Shown: positions 44,240 through 53,601, counted from the first letter of the stretch. The stretch is DNA of 64,000 nucleotides from Flavobacterium sp. LHD-85 (GCF_030929595.1 NZ_JAVFVR010000009.1:1-64000), one strand, 5' to 3'. A program made the numbers and translations. The notes: generated from the letters alone by a model not told the origin.

Positions 44240-44860
44240 ATGGCTGAATTTATAAAAATATACCCAGATAAACCTAGTGAAGCGGCAATTGCAAAAGTTG
44301 TAAAAGTGCTTCAGAATGGAGGTTTGGTAATTTATCCGACAGATACTGTTTATGGTTTGGGCTGTGATATTACCAATTCAAGAGCTTTAGAGAAAATTGC
44401 TAAAATAAAAGGAGTAAAATTAGATAAAGCTAAATTTTCTTTTATCTGCCATGATTTGAGCAATTTGTCAGATTATGTACGTCAGATAGATACTTCAACT
44501 TTTAAAATTTTAAAGAGAGCACTTCCTGGGCCTTATACTTTTATTTTGCCAGGGAACAATAATTTGCCAAAAGAGTTTAAAAAGAAAACAACGGTTGGTA
44601 TTCGTGTGCCAGATAATAATATCATTCTAGAAATTGTTCGTCAGTTAGGAAATCCGGTTGTTTCAACTTCTATACGCGATGAAGATGATGTAATTGAATA
44701 CACTACTGATCCAGAATTAATTTTTGAAAAATGGCAGCATCTTGTAGACATGGTAATAGATGGTGGCTACGGAGACAATGTAGGATCAACTATTATAGAT
44801 CTTTCTGAACATGAGCCAGTTATAGTAAGAGAAGGTAAGGGTGATATTGATATTTTGTAA
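44240..44860 (+). CDS. L-threonylcarbamoyladenylate synthase (Sua5/YciO/YrdC family)
   Basis: A 206-aa enzyme of the YrdC fold. It has VVKVLQNGGLVIYPTDTVYGLGCDITNSRALEKIAKIKG (about 20-58), the nucleotide-binding KFSFICHD, GPYTFILPG and VGIRVPDN...PVVSTSIRDEDD. It makes threonylcarbamoyl-AMP for the t6A modification of tRNAs that read ANN codons. TsaE of the same pathway is encoded at 56169. The protein lacks the extra Sua5 domain, and YciO paralogues cannot be excluded. Confidence 0.88.
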   Translation: MAEFIKIYPDKPSEAAIAKVVKVLQNGGLVIYPTDTVYGLGCDITNSRALEKIAKIKGVKLDKAKFSFICHDLSNLSDYVRQIDTSTFKILKRALPGPYTFILPGNNNLPKEFKKKTTVGIRVPDNNIILEIVRQLGNPVVSTSIRDEDDVIEYTTDPELIFEKWQHLVDMVIDGGYGDNVGSTIIDLSEHEPVIVREGKGDIDIL

Positions 44861-44993
44861 AAAAATACACTAAAAGCATAAAATACAAAAAATAATGAGT
44901 AACTTTATTATGTTAAAATTTAGTTAGTTACTTAAAAATAATGCTATTCTTGATTTGTATTTAATTGGTTATTAAAAAAAATTAAGGATACAT

Positions 44994-45024
44994 AAAAGCA
45001 GGTCAATTGACCTGCTTTTTCTGT
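44994..45024. terminator. Perfect palindromic terminator between Sua5 and OmpA genes
   Basis: AAAAGCAGGTCAA and TTGACCTGCTTTT form a 13-bp perfect palindrome (44994-45019) followed by T-rich sequence, between convergent genes. Confidence 0.9.
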
Positions 45025-45047
45025 TTTTATAGTATGTCAAACAAGGA

Positions 45048-45881
45048 TTATTTCGCTTGTTTTTTCATTTCTTTTTCAATCATATCATAGAATTGATCGA
45101 TTTTTGGCATAACTACGATACGAGTTCTTCTGTTGCGAGCTCTGTCTTCTGGAGTATCATTTGATACTAAAGGAACATAAGAGCTTCTACCAGCAGCAAT
45201 TAATTTAGCTGGGTTAACACCAAGATCGTTTGTTAATACACGAACGATAGAAGTAGAACGTTTAACACTTAAATCCCAGTTGTCTAAGATAATTCCGTTG
45301 CTTTTGTATGGTACATTATCAGTGTGACCTTCAACCATACATTCAAAATCAGGTTTGTCGTTAACAACTTTAGCAACTTTACCTAAAACAGTTTTTGCTT
45401 TGTCGCTTACTTCATAGCTTCCGCTTTTGAATAATAATTTATCAGCGATAGAGATAAATACAACTCCTTTTTCAACATTGATTTCGATGTCTGGATCGTT
45501 GATACCAACAGCACCTTTCAAGCTTGTAACTAAAGCTAAAGTTACACTGTCTTTTTTAGTTAAAGCATCTTGAAGTCTAGAGATTTTCAAATCTTTTTCT
45601 TTTAAACTTTCAAGAGATTTTTCAAGGTTTTCAGCACCTTTAGTAGTTAAGATAGTTAAATCTTTAGAACTATTGATTAAATCTTGATTATGTTGTTTGT
45701 AGCTTTCAGCTGTAGCAGCTAATCCAGCTTTTTCTTCTAAGCACGTATTTAATTTTACAGTACATGAGTTTAACAAATCTTGAGTCTCTTTGTTTTTAGC
45801 TTCTAACTCAGCATATTTCTTTTTAGAAACACATGATGTTAGGGCCATTAATACTGATAGTGCGATAACTATTTTTCTCAT
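45048..45881 (-). CDS. OmpA-family lipoprotein
   Basis: A 277-aa lipoprotein: signal peptide with lipobox LTSC (Cys17), a long coiled coil (about 22-115, KKYAELEAKNKETQDLLNSC...) and a C-terminal OmpA-like peptidoglycan-binding domain (about 150-270; ...FECMVEGHTDNVPYKS...DLSVKRSTSIVRVL...GRSSYVPLVSNDTPEDRARNRRTRIVV). It tethers the outer membrane to peptidoglycan. A TAAATTTG box (minus, complement of 45909-45916) about 28 bases upstream may be its -7 element. Confidence 0.95.
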   Translation of the reverse strand: MRKIVIALSVLMALTSCVSKKKYAELEAKNKETQDLLNSCTVKLNTCLEEKAGLAATAESYKQHNQDLINSSKDLTILTTKGAENLEKSLESLKEKDLKISRLQDALTKKDSVTLALVTSLKGAVGINDPDIEINVEKGVVFISIADKLLFKSGSYEVSDKAKTVLGKVAKVVNDKPDFECMVEGHTDNVPYKSNGIILDNWDLSVKRSTSIVRVLTNDLGVNPAKLIAAGRSSYVPLVSNDTPEDRARNRRTRIVVMPKIDQFYDMIEKEMKKQAK

Positions 45882-45913
45882 AAATTTAATTTTAATTAGA
45901 CTTGATTACAAAT

Positions 45914-46933
45914 TTAGTTTTTAATATTTTGAATACTGTTAAAGATTTCTTTAAATAAGGTCAATTTTCTTATATAGTAAAGGAAAACGATGCTTTTCAC
46001 TATATAGTATTGCTGAATCTGAAATTCTTTTCGTTTTCCGAGATATTTTAAAGATAAGCAATAAAATGAAAAATGTGCTTTTAAAATGGCAAAAGTATGT
46101 GCAAACTTGCCTTGTGTAAGAAAACGGATGCCTGCAATACCATCCAGAACCATGCGGAAGAAAATCACCCAGAACAGCCCTCTTTTCGGTAGATTTTTAA
46201 CCATCATTAATAATGAATTCCTAAAATTCAAATAGGTTTTCTTCGGATTTCCTTGCTGTAATGTTGCGCCGCCAACGTGGTAGACAAGAGATTGAGAATT
46301 ATACTTTATAATATGTCCCTCGTTTGCAGCTCTCCAGCATAAATCAATTTCTTCCTGATGCGCAAAGAAGCTTTCATCAAAACCTCCTAATTCGTGATAG
46401 ACGTTTTTTCGTATAAAGAAACAAGCTCCTGAAGCCCAGAATAATTCTATGTTGTCATCATATTGTCCGTTATCTTTTTCGACGGTATCAAATATTCTTC
46501 CTCTGCAGAAGGGAAAGCCATATTTATCAATGAAACCTCCAGCAGCTCCTGCATATTCAAAATATTCTTTATTCTTAAAATCAAGAATTTTAGGCTGAAT
46601 AATTGCGGTTTGTTTTTCTTTTTCGAAAGTATCTAGAATGGGTTGAAGCCAGTTTTCTGTAACTTCAATGTCCGAATTTACTAAAGCATAAATTTCGGCA
46701 TCAATATGTTTTAAGGCATCATTATAGCCTTTTGCAAAACCATGATTGCCAGAGTTCTTTATAATTTTTACGGTAGGGAAATTTTCGGTAACAAAGGCAA
46801 CAGAATTATCTGTAGAATCATTATCAGCAACATAAATTGTTGCGCCTTCTGAAAATTGAATAACAGATGGTAAAAACTGCCCCAGCAATTTTACCCCGTT
46901 CCAATTTAAAATGACAACTGCTATTTTATCCAA
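45914..46933 (-). CDS. Family 2 glycosyltransferase
   Basis: A 339-aa GT2 enzyme. It begins DKIAVVILNWNGVKLLGQFLPSVIQ and has IYVADNDSTDNSVAFV, YALVNSDIEVTENWLQPIL (DxD-like SD motif), WASGACFFIRKNVYHELGGFDESFFAHQEEIDLCWRA (the ED motif region) and a C-terminal hydrophobic region (about 250-300). This is the rhamnosyltransferase-like GT-A class used for surface polysaccharide. Probably in an operon with the following OmpA gene on the same strand, 32 bases away. Confidence 0.93.
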   Translation of the reverse strand: MDKIAVVILNWNGVKLLGQFLPSVIQFSEGATIYVADNDSTDNSVAFVTENFPTVKIIKNSGNHGFAKGYNDALKHIDAEIYALVNSDIEVTENWLQPILDTFEKEKQTAIIQPKILDFKNKEYFEYAGAAGGFIDKYGFPFCRGRIFDTVEKDNGQYDDNIELFWASGACFFIRKNVYHELGGFDESFFAHQEEIDLCWRAANEGHIIKYNSQSLVYHVGGATLQQGNPKKTYLNFRNSLLMMVKNLPKRGLFWVIFFRMVLDGIAGIRFLTQGKFAHTFAILKAHFSFYCLSLKYLGKRKEFQIQQYYIVKSIVFLYYIRKLTLFKEIFNSIQNIKN

Positions 46934-46956
46934 AAGTACTTATTATTTATTCTTTA

Positions 46957-47409
46957 TTAATGGTTTTCTTTATAGTCAGGCAGGTTTCTCAAGAACTCAT
47001 ATCTTTCGTTTTCAAAATCCATCTGACAGTAAAAATGGTTTAGTCCGTTTGTGACATTCAAAAACCGTGCCTGCATTGTCATGTTATAACGGGCAATTTG
47101 ATCAAAAGTTGCCTGCGATATTTTTACTTCTGGTGCTTTGCACTCTACTAATATATGTATAGAACCGTCTGGATTAAATACGACGACATCGTATCTTTTT
47201 CGCAATCCGTTGACAGTTAAAACTTTCTCTACGTTAATGAGTGATTTGGGGTATTTTTTCTCGTGCATTAAAAAATGAACAACGTGTTGACGAACCCATT
47301 CTTCTGGCGTAAGAATTATAAATTTTTTCCTGATTTCATCAAAAATAGACACTTTATTTTCGCTATTTTTGAATCGGAAAGTGTAAGCTGGAAAATTTAG
47401 TTTAAGCAT
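46957..47409 (-). CDS. HsdR N-terminal-like (PD-(D/E)XK) protein
   Basis: A 150-aa protein with the pattern EKVLTVNGLRKRYDVVVFNPDGSIHILVECKAPEVKISQATFDQIARYN (about 70-118), matching the HSDR_N nuclease-type domain (D...E.K). It stands alone, without the helicase part of a type I restriction enzyme, as is common in Flavobacteriia. I start at MLKLNFPAYTF (47409). Function unknown; possibly a nucleic acid-processing enzyme. Precedes the glycosyltransferase gene by 23 bases. Confidence 0.87.
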   Translation of the reverse strand: MLKLNFPAYTFRFKNSENKVSIFDEIRKKFIILTPEEWVRQHVVHFLMHEKKYPKSLINVEKVLTVNGLRKRYDVVVFNPDGSIHILVECKAPEVKISQATFDQIARYNMTMQARFLNVTNGLNHFYCQMDFENERYEFLRNLPDYKENH

Positions 47410-47435
47410 AAAGCAAAAATAAAAAATAGTTTCAG

Positions 47436-47492
47436 GTTTCAAGTTTAAAGTTTCAAGTTTTGAAGCAGAACTTGAAACTTTAAACTTGAAAC
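47436..47492. repeat. 24-bp perfect inverted repeat just before holA
   Basis: Arms 47436-47459 (begins GTTTCAAGTTTAAAG) and 47469-47492, with a 9-base loop; it ends ten bases before the holA start. It is the largest copy of the TTTCAAG/CTTGAAA family here. Confidence 0.85.
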
Positions 47493-47502
47493 AAAAGATT
47501 GA

Positions 47503-48507
47503 ATGGACGAAGTAGTAAAAATTGTTAATGATATAAAAGCTGGAGATATTAAGCCGATCTATTTTTTAATGGGTGAAGAACCTTATTATATAGATAAGTT
47601 ATCAGAGTATATTGAGGAGAATGTTTTGGCTGAAGAAGAAAAAGGTTTTAATCAGACAGTTTTATATGGAAGAGATGTTTCTGTAGATGACATTGTTTCA
47701 ACTGCTAAGCGTTATCCAATGATGGCTGAACGTCAGGTTGTTATCGTGAAAGAAGCACAGGATTTATCCAGAACAATTGATAAAATTGAGTCTTATGTAG
47801 AAAACCCGATGCAAACAACCGTTTTGGTTTTTTGCTATAAATATAAAACGCTAGACAAACGAAAAAAAGTTACTAAACTGCTAGGGCAGAAAGGTGTAGT
47901 TTACGAAAGTAAAAAATTATACGAAAATCAAGTAGGTGATTGGATTAAGCGTGTTTTGGCAGGCAAAAAGTATACTATCGATCCAAAAGCTAATGCAATG
48001 TTAGTGGAGTTTTTAGGAACAGATTTGAGTAAAATCAATAACGAACTTGAGAAACTGCAGATTATTTTACCGCAAGGGACAATGATTACTGCAGAACATA
48101 TTGAAGAGAATATTGGTTTTAGTAAAGATTATAATGTATTCGAACTACGAAAAGCAATTGGAGAACGTAATCAATTGAAAGCATATAAGATTGCAGAAAA
48201 TTTTGCTCATAATCCCAAAGAATATCCTTTGGTTATGACAACTGGTTTGGTTTTTGGTTTTTTTGTTCAGTTGCTTAAATATCATGGATTAAAAGATAAA
48301 AGCGCTAAAAATGTTGCGTCAGCACTTGGGGTAAATCCGTATTTCTTAAAAGAATATGATTTGGCAGTAAAAAATTATCCAATGCGAAAAGTAAGTCAGA
48401 TTGTTGGTGCTTTACGTGATATTGATGTTAAGAGTAAAGGTGTGGGAGCTAATGCTTTACCTCAATCTGATCTGTTAAAAGAAATGCTTTATAAAATTTT
48501 TAATTAA
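47503..48507 (+). CDS. holA: DNA polymerase III subunit delta
   Basis: A 334-aa clamp-loader subunit that opens the sliding clamp. It has KPIYFLMGEEPYYIDKLSEYIEENV (about 17-41), GFNQTVLYGRDV, YPMMAERQVVIVKEAQDLSR and TVLVFCYKYKTLDKRKK, followed by the C-terminal helical domain FAHNPKEYPLVMTTGLVFGFFVQLLKYH. Full length. Begins directly behind a large hairpin, with little room for a usual leader. Confidence 0.95.
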   Translation: MDEVVKIVNDIKAGDIKPIYFLMGEEPYYIDKLSEYIEENVLAEEEKGFNQTVLYGRDVSVDDIVSTAKRYPMMAERQVVIVKEAQDLSRTIDKIESYVENPMQTTVLVFCYKYKTLDKRKKVTKLLGQKGVVYESKKLYENQVGDWIKRVLAGKKYTIDPKANAMLVEFLGTDLSKINNELEKLQIILPQGTMITAEHIEENIGFSKDYNVFELRKAIGERNQLKAYKIAENFAHNPKEYPLVMTTGLVFGFFVQLLKYHGLKDKSAKNVASALGVNPYFLKEYDLAVKNYPMRKVSQIVGALRDIDVKSKGVGANALPQSDLLKEMLYKIFN

Positions 48508-48568
48508 GCCGTTAAAATTCACGATATTTGCCTTTCTAAAAAACTTGCAATAAAATATTTATAAAACT

Positions 48569-48751
48569 ATGGGAATGAATAAAAATACCATTTTAGGATG
48601 GGCCACTTTAATAATGGTGCTAATGGGATTGTTGCTTATAGGTCTTGGGATCTTTAGGTACAGTGATGTTTCAGGCTGGGGATTTGGTGCTGTTGGAGTT
48701 GGTTTTTTTGCAAATGCCTGGGTATTCAATGCTTTAAAAGGCAGGGTTTAA
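48569..48751 (+). CDS. CAL67264-type small membrane protein
   Basis: A 60-aa protein with two hydrophobic helices (about 8-27 and 36-53; GWATLIMVLMGLLLIGLGIFRY, GWGFGAVGVGFFANAWVFNALK). The start MGMNKNTILGWATLIMV and the tail NALKGRV are features of the small membrane protein family CAL67264, confined to Flavobacteriia and typically located next to the EttA gene. Function unknown. Confidence 0.9.
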   Translation: MGMNKNTILGWATLIMVLMGLLLIGLGIFRYSDVSGWGFGAVGVGFFANAWVFNALKGRV

Positions 48752-48811
48752 TGTAAATCTCAGCAATAGTAATCTCAAATCTAATTAAATAATTAAAATA
48801 AAATATAAAAA

Positions 48812-50503
48812 ATGTCAGACGATAAGAAAGTAATTTTCTCAATGCAGAAATTGAGTAAGACCTATCAAGGAGCAGACAAACCAGTTCTTAAGAATATTTA
48901 TTTGAGTTTCTTTTACGGAGCAAAAATTGGTATTTTGGGACTTAACGGTTCTGGAAAATCTTCACTTTTAAAAATTATTGCAGGAGTTGATAAAAATTAT
49001 CAGGGAGATGTAGTTTTTCAGCCAGGTTATACAGTTGGGTACTTGGAGCAAGAGCCAATTCTTGATGATTCTAAAACAGTTATCGAAATTGTGCGTGAAG
49101 GTGCTGCTGAAACTATGGCAGTTTTAGAAGAATACAATAAAATCAATGATTTGTTTGGTCTTCCAGAATACTATGAAGATCAGGATAAAATGGATAAATT
49201 GATGGACCGTCAAGCAGCATTACAAGATAAAATTGATGCTCTTGGTGCTTGGGAAATCGATACAAAATTAGAGATCGCAATGGATGCATTGCGTACTCCA
49301 GAAGGAGACACACCAATTAAAAATCTTTCAGGAGGTGAGCGTCGTCGTGTAGCTTTATGTCGTTTGCTGTTGCAACAGCCAGATGTATTGTTGTTAGATG
49401 AGCCTACCAACCACCTTGATGCTGAGTCTGTTTTATGGTTAGAGCAACACTTAGCGCAATATTCAGGAACTGTAATTGCTGTAACGCACGACCGTTATTT
49501 CTTGGATAACGTTGCTGGATGGATTTTAGAGTTGGATAGAGGAGAAGGTATTCCATGGAAAGGAAACTATTCTTCTTGGTTGGATCAAAAATCTAATCGT
49601 TTGGCTCAAGAAGAAAAAGTGGCTTCTAAACGTAGAAAAACTTTAGAGCGTGAGTTGGAGTGGGTTCGCCAAGGAGCAAAAGGTCGTCAGACAAAACAAA
49701 AAGCGCGTTTGCAGAACTACGACAAATTATTGAATGAAGACCAAAAACAATTGGATGAAAAGTTAGAGATTTACATTCCAAATGGTCCTCGTTTAGGAAC
49801 AAATGTTATTGAAGCTAAAAATGTTGCTAAAGCATTTGGCGATAAATTGTTATATGATAATTTAAACTTTACTTTGCCGCAAGCAGGTATTGTTGGAATT
49901 ATCGGACCAAACGGTGCTGGTAAATCTACTATTTTCAAAATGATCATGGGCGAACAAGCTACTGATAGCGGTGAATTTACAGTTGGTGAAACAGTAAAAA
50001 TTGCTTACGTAGATCAGTCTCACTCGAACATAGATCCGAATAAATCAATCTGGGAGAATTTTGCAGACGGTCAAGAATTGATTATGATGGGAGGTAAGCA
50101 AGTAAACTCTAGAGCATACTTATCTCGTTTTAACTTTGGTGGCGGTGAGCAGAACAAAAAAGTTTCAATGCTTTCTGGTGGAGAACGTAACCGTTTACAC
50201 TTGGCTATGACTTTGAAAGAAGAAGGAAATGTACTTTTACTGGATGAGCCTACGAACGACCTTGACGTAAATACACTTCGTGCACTTGAAGAAGGTCTAG
50301 AGAATTTTGCTGGTTGTGCCGTGATTATTTCTCACGACAGATGGTTCTTAGATAGAATTTGTACACACATCTTAGCTTTTGAAGGAGATTCTGAAGTTTA
50401 TTTCTTTGAAGGAAGTTTTACTGAGTACGAAGAAAACAAAAAGAAACGTCTTGGTAATGACTTAACTCCAAAACGTATTAAATACAGAAAATTAATCAGA
50501 TAA
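48812..50503 (+). CDS. ettA: Energy-dependent translational throttle protein EttA (ABC-F ATPase)
   Basis: A 563-aa ABC-F protein with two ATPase domains. First: GLNGSGKSSLLKII (about 47-60), signature NLSGGERRRVALCRLL and LLLDEPTNHLDAES. Second: GPNGAGKSTIFKMI, MLSGGERNRLHLAMTL and LLLDEPTNDLDVNT. An arm/linker region (about 245-320) follows the first domain. Binds the ribosomal E site and gates translation according to ATP level. It acts in the cytoplasm; no membrane domain is present. Confidence 0.95.
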   Translation: MSDDKKVIFSMQKLSKTYQGADKPVLKNIYLSFFYGAKIGILGLNGSGKSSLLKIIAGVDKNYQGDVVFQPGYTVGYLEQEPILDDSKTVIEIVREGAAETMAVLEEYNKINDLFGLPEYYEDQDKMDKLMDRQAALQDKIDALGAWEIDTKLEIAMDALRTPEGDTPIKNLSGGERRRVALCRLLLQQPDVLLLDEPTNHLDAESVLWLEQHLAQYSGTVIAVTHDRYFLDNVAGWILELDRGEGIPWKGNYSSWLDQKSNRLAQEEKVASKRRKTLERELEWVRQGAKGRQTKQKARLQNYDKLLNEDQKQLDEKLEIYIPNGPRLGTNVIEAKNVAKAFGDKLLYDNLNFTLPQAGIVGIIGPNGAGKSTIFKMIMGEQATDSGEFTVGETVKIAYVDQSHSNIDPNKSIWENFADGQELIMMGGKQVNSRAYLSRFNFGGGEQNKKVSMLSGGERNRLHLAMTLKEEGNVLLLDEPTNDLDVNTLRALEEGLENFAGCAVIISHDRWFLDRICTHILAFEGDSEVYFFEGSFTEYEENKKKRLGNDLTPKRIKYRKLIR

Positions 50504-50525
50504 GAGTCTGAAATTTTTAAATATA

Positions 50526-50567
50526 AAAAATCCCAAATTCCAATTGATGTGAATTTGGGATTTTTGT
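50526..50567. terminator. Terminator after ettA
   Basis: AAAAATCCCAAATTC (50526-50540) and GAATTTGGGATTTTT (50551-50565), a 15-bp perfect stem with T tail and A lead, suitable for both strands. Confidence 0.9.
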
Positions 50568-50593
50568 TTTTATTAGGTTTTTTTCGTTTTGTT

Positions 50594-50620
50594 TGTCATT
50601 TCGAGGAACGAGAAATGACA
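50594..50620. repeat. Short inverted repeat TGTCATTTCG..GAAATGACA
   Basis: 9-bp arms TGTCATTTC (50594-50602) and GAAATGACA (50612-50620). The word GTCATTTCGA recurs, as I recall, as an interspersed repeat in Flavobacterium genomes. It lies behind the ettA terminator. Confidence 0.6.
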
Positions 50621-50665
50621 ATATTGAGCTAAATTGGAATTTGGAATTTAAATAATTGGAATTTT

Positions 50666-51079
50666 CTAAAGAAACTTAGATTTCAATTCTGCAGTAGGTA
50701 TCATGCAGCTTTCTTTCTTGCCGTACCAATTGTATCTGTTCTTTGCAACATAATCATAAATTCTATCACTTATGAAAATGGGTATAATTCTAAAAATAGG
50801 AGTCAGTTTCCAAATACCGCCAAAATTTTTAGCAATTTCAATAATCGCTGACGATTTATAAAAGTAAGCTGTTTTTGGATCATACAAAATAATGCTGTCC
50901 ATTTTAGAAAAGCTGATTCCTAAGTGTTTACAAATCGAAATTCCTAGATCAGATTGTAATGCGACAAATCTAAAAATATCTTTTCGATCATGTTTTATAA
51001 TAAACTGTACAGCTGAACTGCATAGATTACAAACTCCATCAAAAAGAACTATTTTTTTATTTTCTGGAAGGCTTTCCAT
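50666..51079 (-). CDS. DCC-family thiol-disulfide oxidoreductase-like protein
   Basis: A 137-aa protein with the family motif VLFDGVCNLCSSAVQFIIKHDRKDIFRFVALQS (about 11-44), where DGxCxxC gives the family (DUF393/YuxK) its name; DSIILYD and a C-terminal RNRYNWYGKKESCMIP are also typical. A thioredoxin-like redox role is assumed for the family. Upstream gap to mutS2 (51080-51323) carries AT-rich sequence with no clear feature. Confidence 0.9.
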   Translation of the reverse strand: MESLPENKKIVLFDGVCNLCSSAVQFIIKHDRKDIFRFVALQSDLGISICKHLGISFSKMDSIILYDPKTAYFYKSSAIIEIAKNFGGIWKLTPIFRIIPIFISDRIYDYVAKNRYNWYGKKESCMIPTAELKSKFL

Positions 51080-51323
51080 TTTAGAATATTTATTTCAAGT
51101 TTTATACAATAAGGAATGTAAAACAGGAATTGCGTTATTATTTGTTTTATCTATTAAATTAATAAATTCTATAAAGGTTGTTAATTGAAAACGGCTCTTA
51201 TAAATTGCTTTAACAGGCTTTTTAGAAAATACAAGTGTAATTTTATCTATAATTAAAAATTATGTCTTAAATCGCTTTATTTTAATTTTTAGCTTTTTTG
51301 GTCATGTTTTAAGACTGAAAACT

Positions 51324-53489
51324 TTATTTTTTAACAGCCTCAACCAATTCCAGTTCGTCCAAACTTACTTTCGAAGTAAAAATCCCATAATTAACCGTTG
51401 CTTTATTTTTTTCGATAGAATCAATACTTCCAACAGATCTTCCATCAAGCATTCTTACTCGGTCGCCAACTTTTAAAATTGGTTTTGGTTTTTCAACAAC
51501 TGGTTTAAGTTTCTTCTCTTTTTTCTCTTTTCGAATTTCTTCAACTTTTACTTGAACTTCGGCAATAATCTCTTTTTGTTTTTCAACTTTTGCTTTTACT
51601 TCTTTTGGAGTTGCTTTTTTTCGTTTAGAATTTTCAATCTCAACAATTTTCAAAAATTCGCCAATAAGCTCTTTCTTGTTTTTATTGTTGAAATATTTTT
51701 CAGCAATATCATCAATTTTTTGCCCGATGTAAATTATTTTTTGATTACTGTCATATAATTCCTGATAGCTTTCTAGTTTCTGCTGAATCTTAGTATTGAT
51801 GTTTTCCATCTTTTTACTTTCCTCTCGAGCACGCGTTTCTTCTTCTTTTAAATTTAAAGAAGTTTTTTCTAATTTGGAACGCTCTTTTTGAAGAGTCGCG
51901 ATAGTTTTATCAAAACGAACTTTTCCAACTTCAATTTTCTTCTTCGCACGATTAATTAATCCAAACGGAATTCCATTTTTTTGAGCGACTTCAAAAGTAA
52001 ACGAACTTCCTGCTTGTCCTAAAGCTAATTTATACATTGGTTCAAGAGATTTTTCGTCAAACATCATATTCGCATTTGTAGCATAAGGCAATTCGTTTGC
52101 CAAAATCTTCAAATTAGAATAATGCGTTGTGATAATTCCGAAAGCTTCTCGATGGTAAAATTCTTCTAAGAAAATTTCAGCCAAAGCTCCTCCTAATTCA
52201 GGATCAGAACCTGTACCAAATTCGTCAATTAAAAACATGGTTTTCTTGTTGCATTTCTTCAAGAAATAATTCATGTTTTTTAATCGGTAACTGTATGTAC
52301 TTAAATGATTTTCAATAGATTGATTATCTCCAATATCGGTTAATATTCGATCGAACAAGAAAGTTTCACTTCTTTCGTGAACTGGAATCAAAATTCCAGA
52401 TTGCAACATTAATTGTAATAATCCAACTGTTTTTAAGGAAATGGTTTTTCCACCAGCGTTTGGTCCCGAAATTACAATAATTCTATTTTCTTGTTTTAGC
52501 TCAATTGTCTGCGGATGCGTAACTTCTTTTTTCTGTTTATTGTTGAGATACAAAATCGGATGATACGCTTCTCTAAAGAATAATCTTCTTTCGTCTGTAA
52601 TAGCTGGAAGAATTCCGTTAATACGATTTGCATATTTTGCTTTTCCGGCAACCACATCAATATCACTTAAAAAATCTTGATATTCTATTAATAAAGGAAG
52701 ATAAGGACGAATGATATTTGATAAATTTTTTAAAATTCTCGTAATCTCTTCTTTTTCTTCATATTCCAGGTTGGCTAATTCTCTAGAATATTTTAATGTT
52801 GCTTCTGGTTCAATATAAGCAATACTTCCAGTTTTGGAACTTCCTAAAATAGAACCTTTTACCTTACGACGATACATAGCTAAAACTGCCAAAACTCTAC
52901 GGTTTTGAACGAAACTTTCTTTAATGTCATCTAAATATCCTAAACCGTTGTATTGAGTTAAAGCCGAACCAAAGCTTTGATTAACTTTACCGCGAACCAG
53001 ATTCATATTTTGACGAATTCCAGAAAGAGCAGGAGAAGCATTGTCTTTTATTTCGCCATATTTGTCTACAATTGCATCAATTGCAGTAATGATGTCTTTA
53101 GTTAATTCTACACGTGAAGCCCTTGCATTTAAATTTGGATAATAATCGTCAAACTTCTTAAGGAAATTCAACAAGACATTTGTTGTTGCAGAAAGGTTGG
53201 CAATTTTTCTAAAACTTCCAACTTCAAGAAAACTGTCTTCTATGGCCAGAAACTTGATTTCGTGCGTGATGGCGTCAAATCCGTGATTTGGAATGGCGTT
53301 ATTATTCTGGAAAGAAGATACATACTCTGATGTCTGCATCAAAGATTGCATTAATTCTTCTTTGTCTCTAAATGGTTTTATTTGTAAAGCCTTTTCTTTT
53401 CCGATATCAGTATTGCAGCCATCTGAAATGGTTTCTAATACGGTTGGAAATTGTAAGTCCTGTAATGTTTTTTCTGTAATAGATATCAT
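51324..53489 (-). CDS. mutS2: MutS2 family protein without visible Smr domain
   Basis: A 721-aa protein. The MutS core has GKVNQSFGSALTQYNGLGYLDDIKES (clamp region), VVISGPNAGGKTISLKTVGLLQLMLQSG (Walker A, about 340-360), FLIDEFGTGSDPELGGALAEIFLEEF (Walker B) and ITTHYSNLKILA. A long coiled coil (about 520-650) is followed by the KOW-like VGDRVRMLDGRSVGSIDSIEKNKATVNYGIF, and the protein stops at VEAVKK. The Smr nuclease domain (LDLRG motif) found at the C-terminus of B. subtilis MutS2 is absent. Role by family: anti-recombination or ribosome-collision rescue. Confidence 0.93.
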   Translation of the reverse strand: MISITEKTLQDLQFPTVLETISDGCNTDIGKEKALQIKPFRDKEELMQSLMQTSEYVSSFQNNNAIPNHGFDAITHEIKFLAIEDSFLEVGSFRKIANLSATTNVLLNFLKKFDDYYPNLNARASRVELTKDIITAIDAIVDKYGEIKDNASPALSGIRQNMNLVRGKVNQSFGSALTQYNGLGYLDDIKESFVQNRRVLAVLAMYRRKVKGSILGSSKTGSIAYIEPEATLKYSRELANLEYEEKEEITRILKNLSNIIRPYLPLLIEYQDFLSDIDVVAGKAKYANRINGILPAITDERRLFFREAYHPILYLNNKQKKEVTHPQTIELKQENRIIVISGPNAGGKTISLKTVGLLQLMLQSGILIPVHERSETFLFDRILTDIGDNQSIENHLSTYSYRLKNMNYFLKKCNKKTMFLIDEFGTGSDPELGGALAEIFLEEFYHREAFGIITTHYSNLKILANELPYATNANMMFDEKSLEPMYKLALGQAGSSFTFEVAQKNGIPFGLINRAKKKIEVGKVRFDKTIATLQKERSKLEKTSLNLKEEETRAREESKKMENINTKIQQKLESYQELYDSNQKIIYIGQKIDDIAEKYFNNKNKKELIGEFLKIVEIENSKRKKATPKEVKAKVEKQKEIIAEVQVKVEEIRKEKKEKKLKPVVEKPKPILKVGDRVRMLDGRSVGSIDSIEKNKATVNYGIFTSKVSLDELELVEAVKK

Positions 53490-53601
53490 TATATATCGTA
53501 AGTTGTAAAGATTTCAAAGTTACAAAGTTTTAAAAACTTAATGGCACTAATAATTGGTAGTTTGAATAAAAGTTTGCTTTATTTGTAATAAAAATTATAA
53601 A

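Noticed and set aside
46957..47409. Restriction-modification system
   Set aside because: Only an HsdR N-terminal-like domain is present, with no methylase, specificity subunit or helicase nearby.
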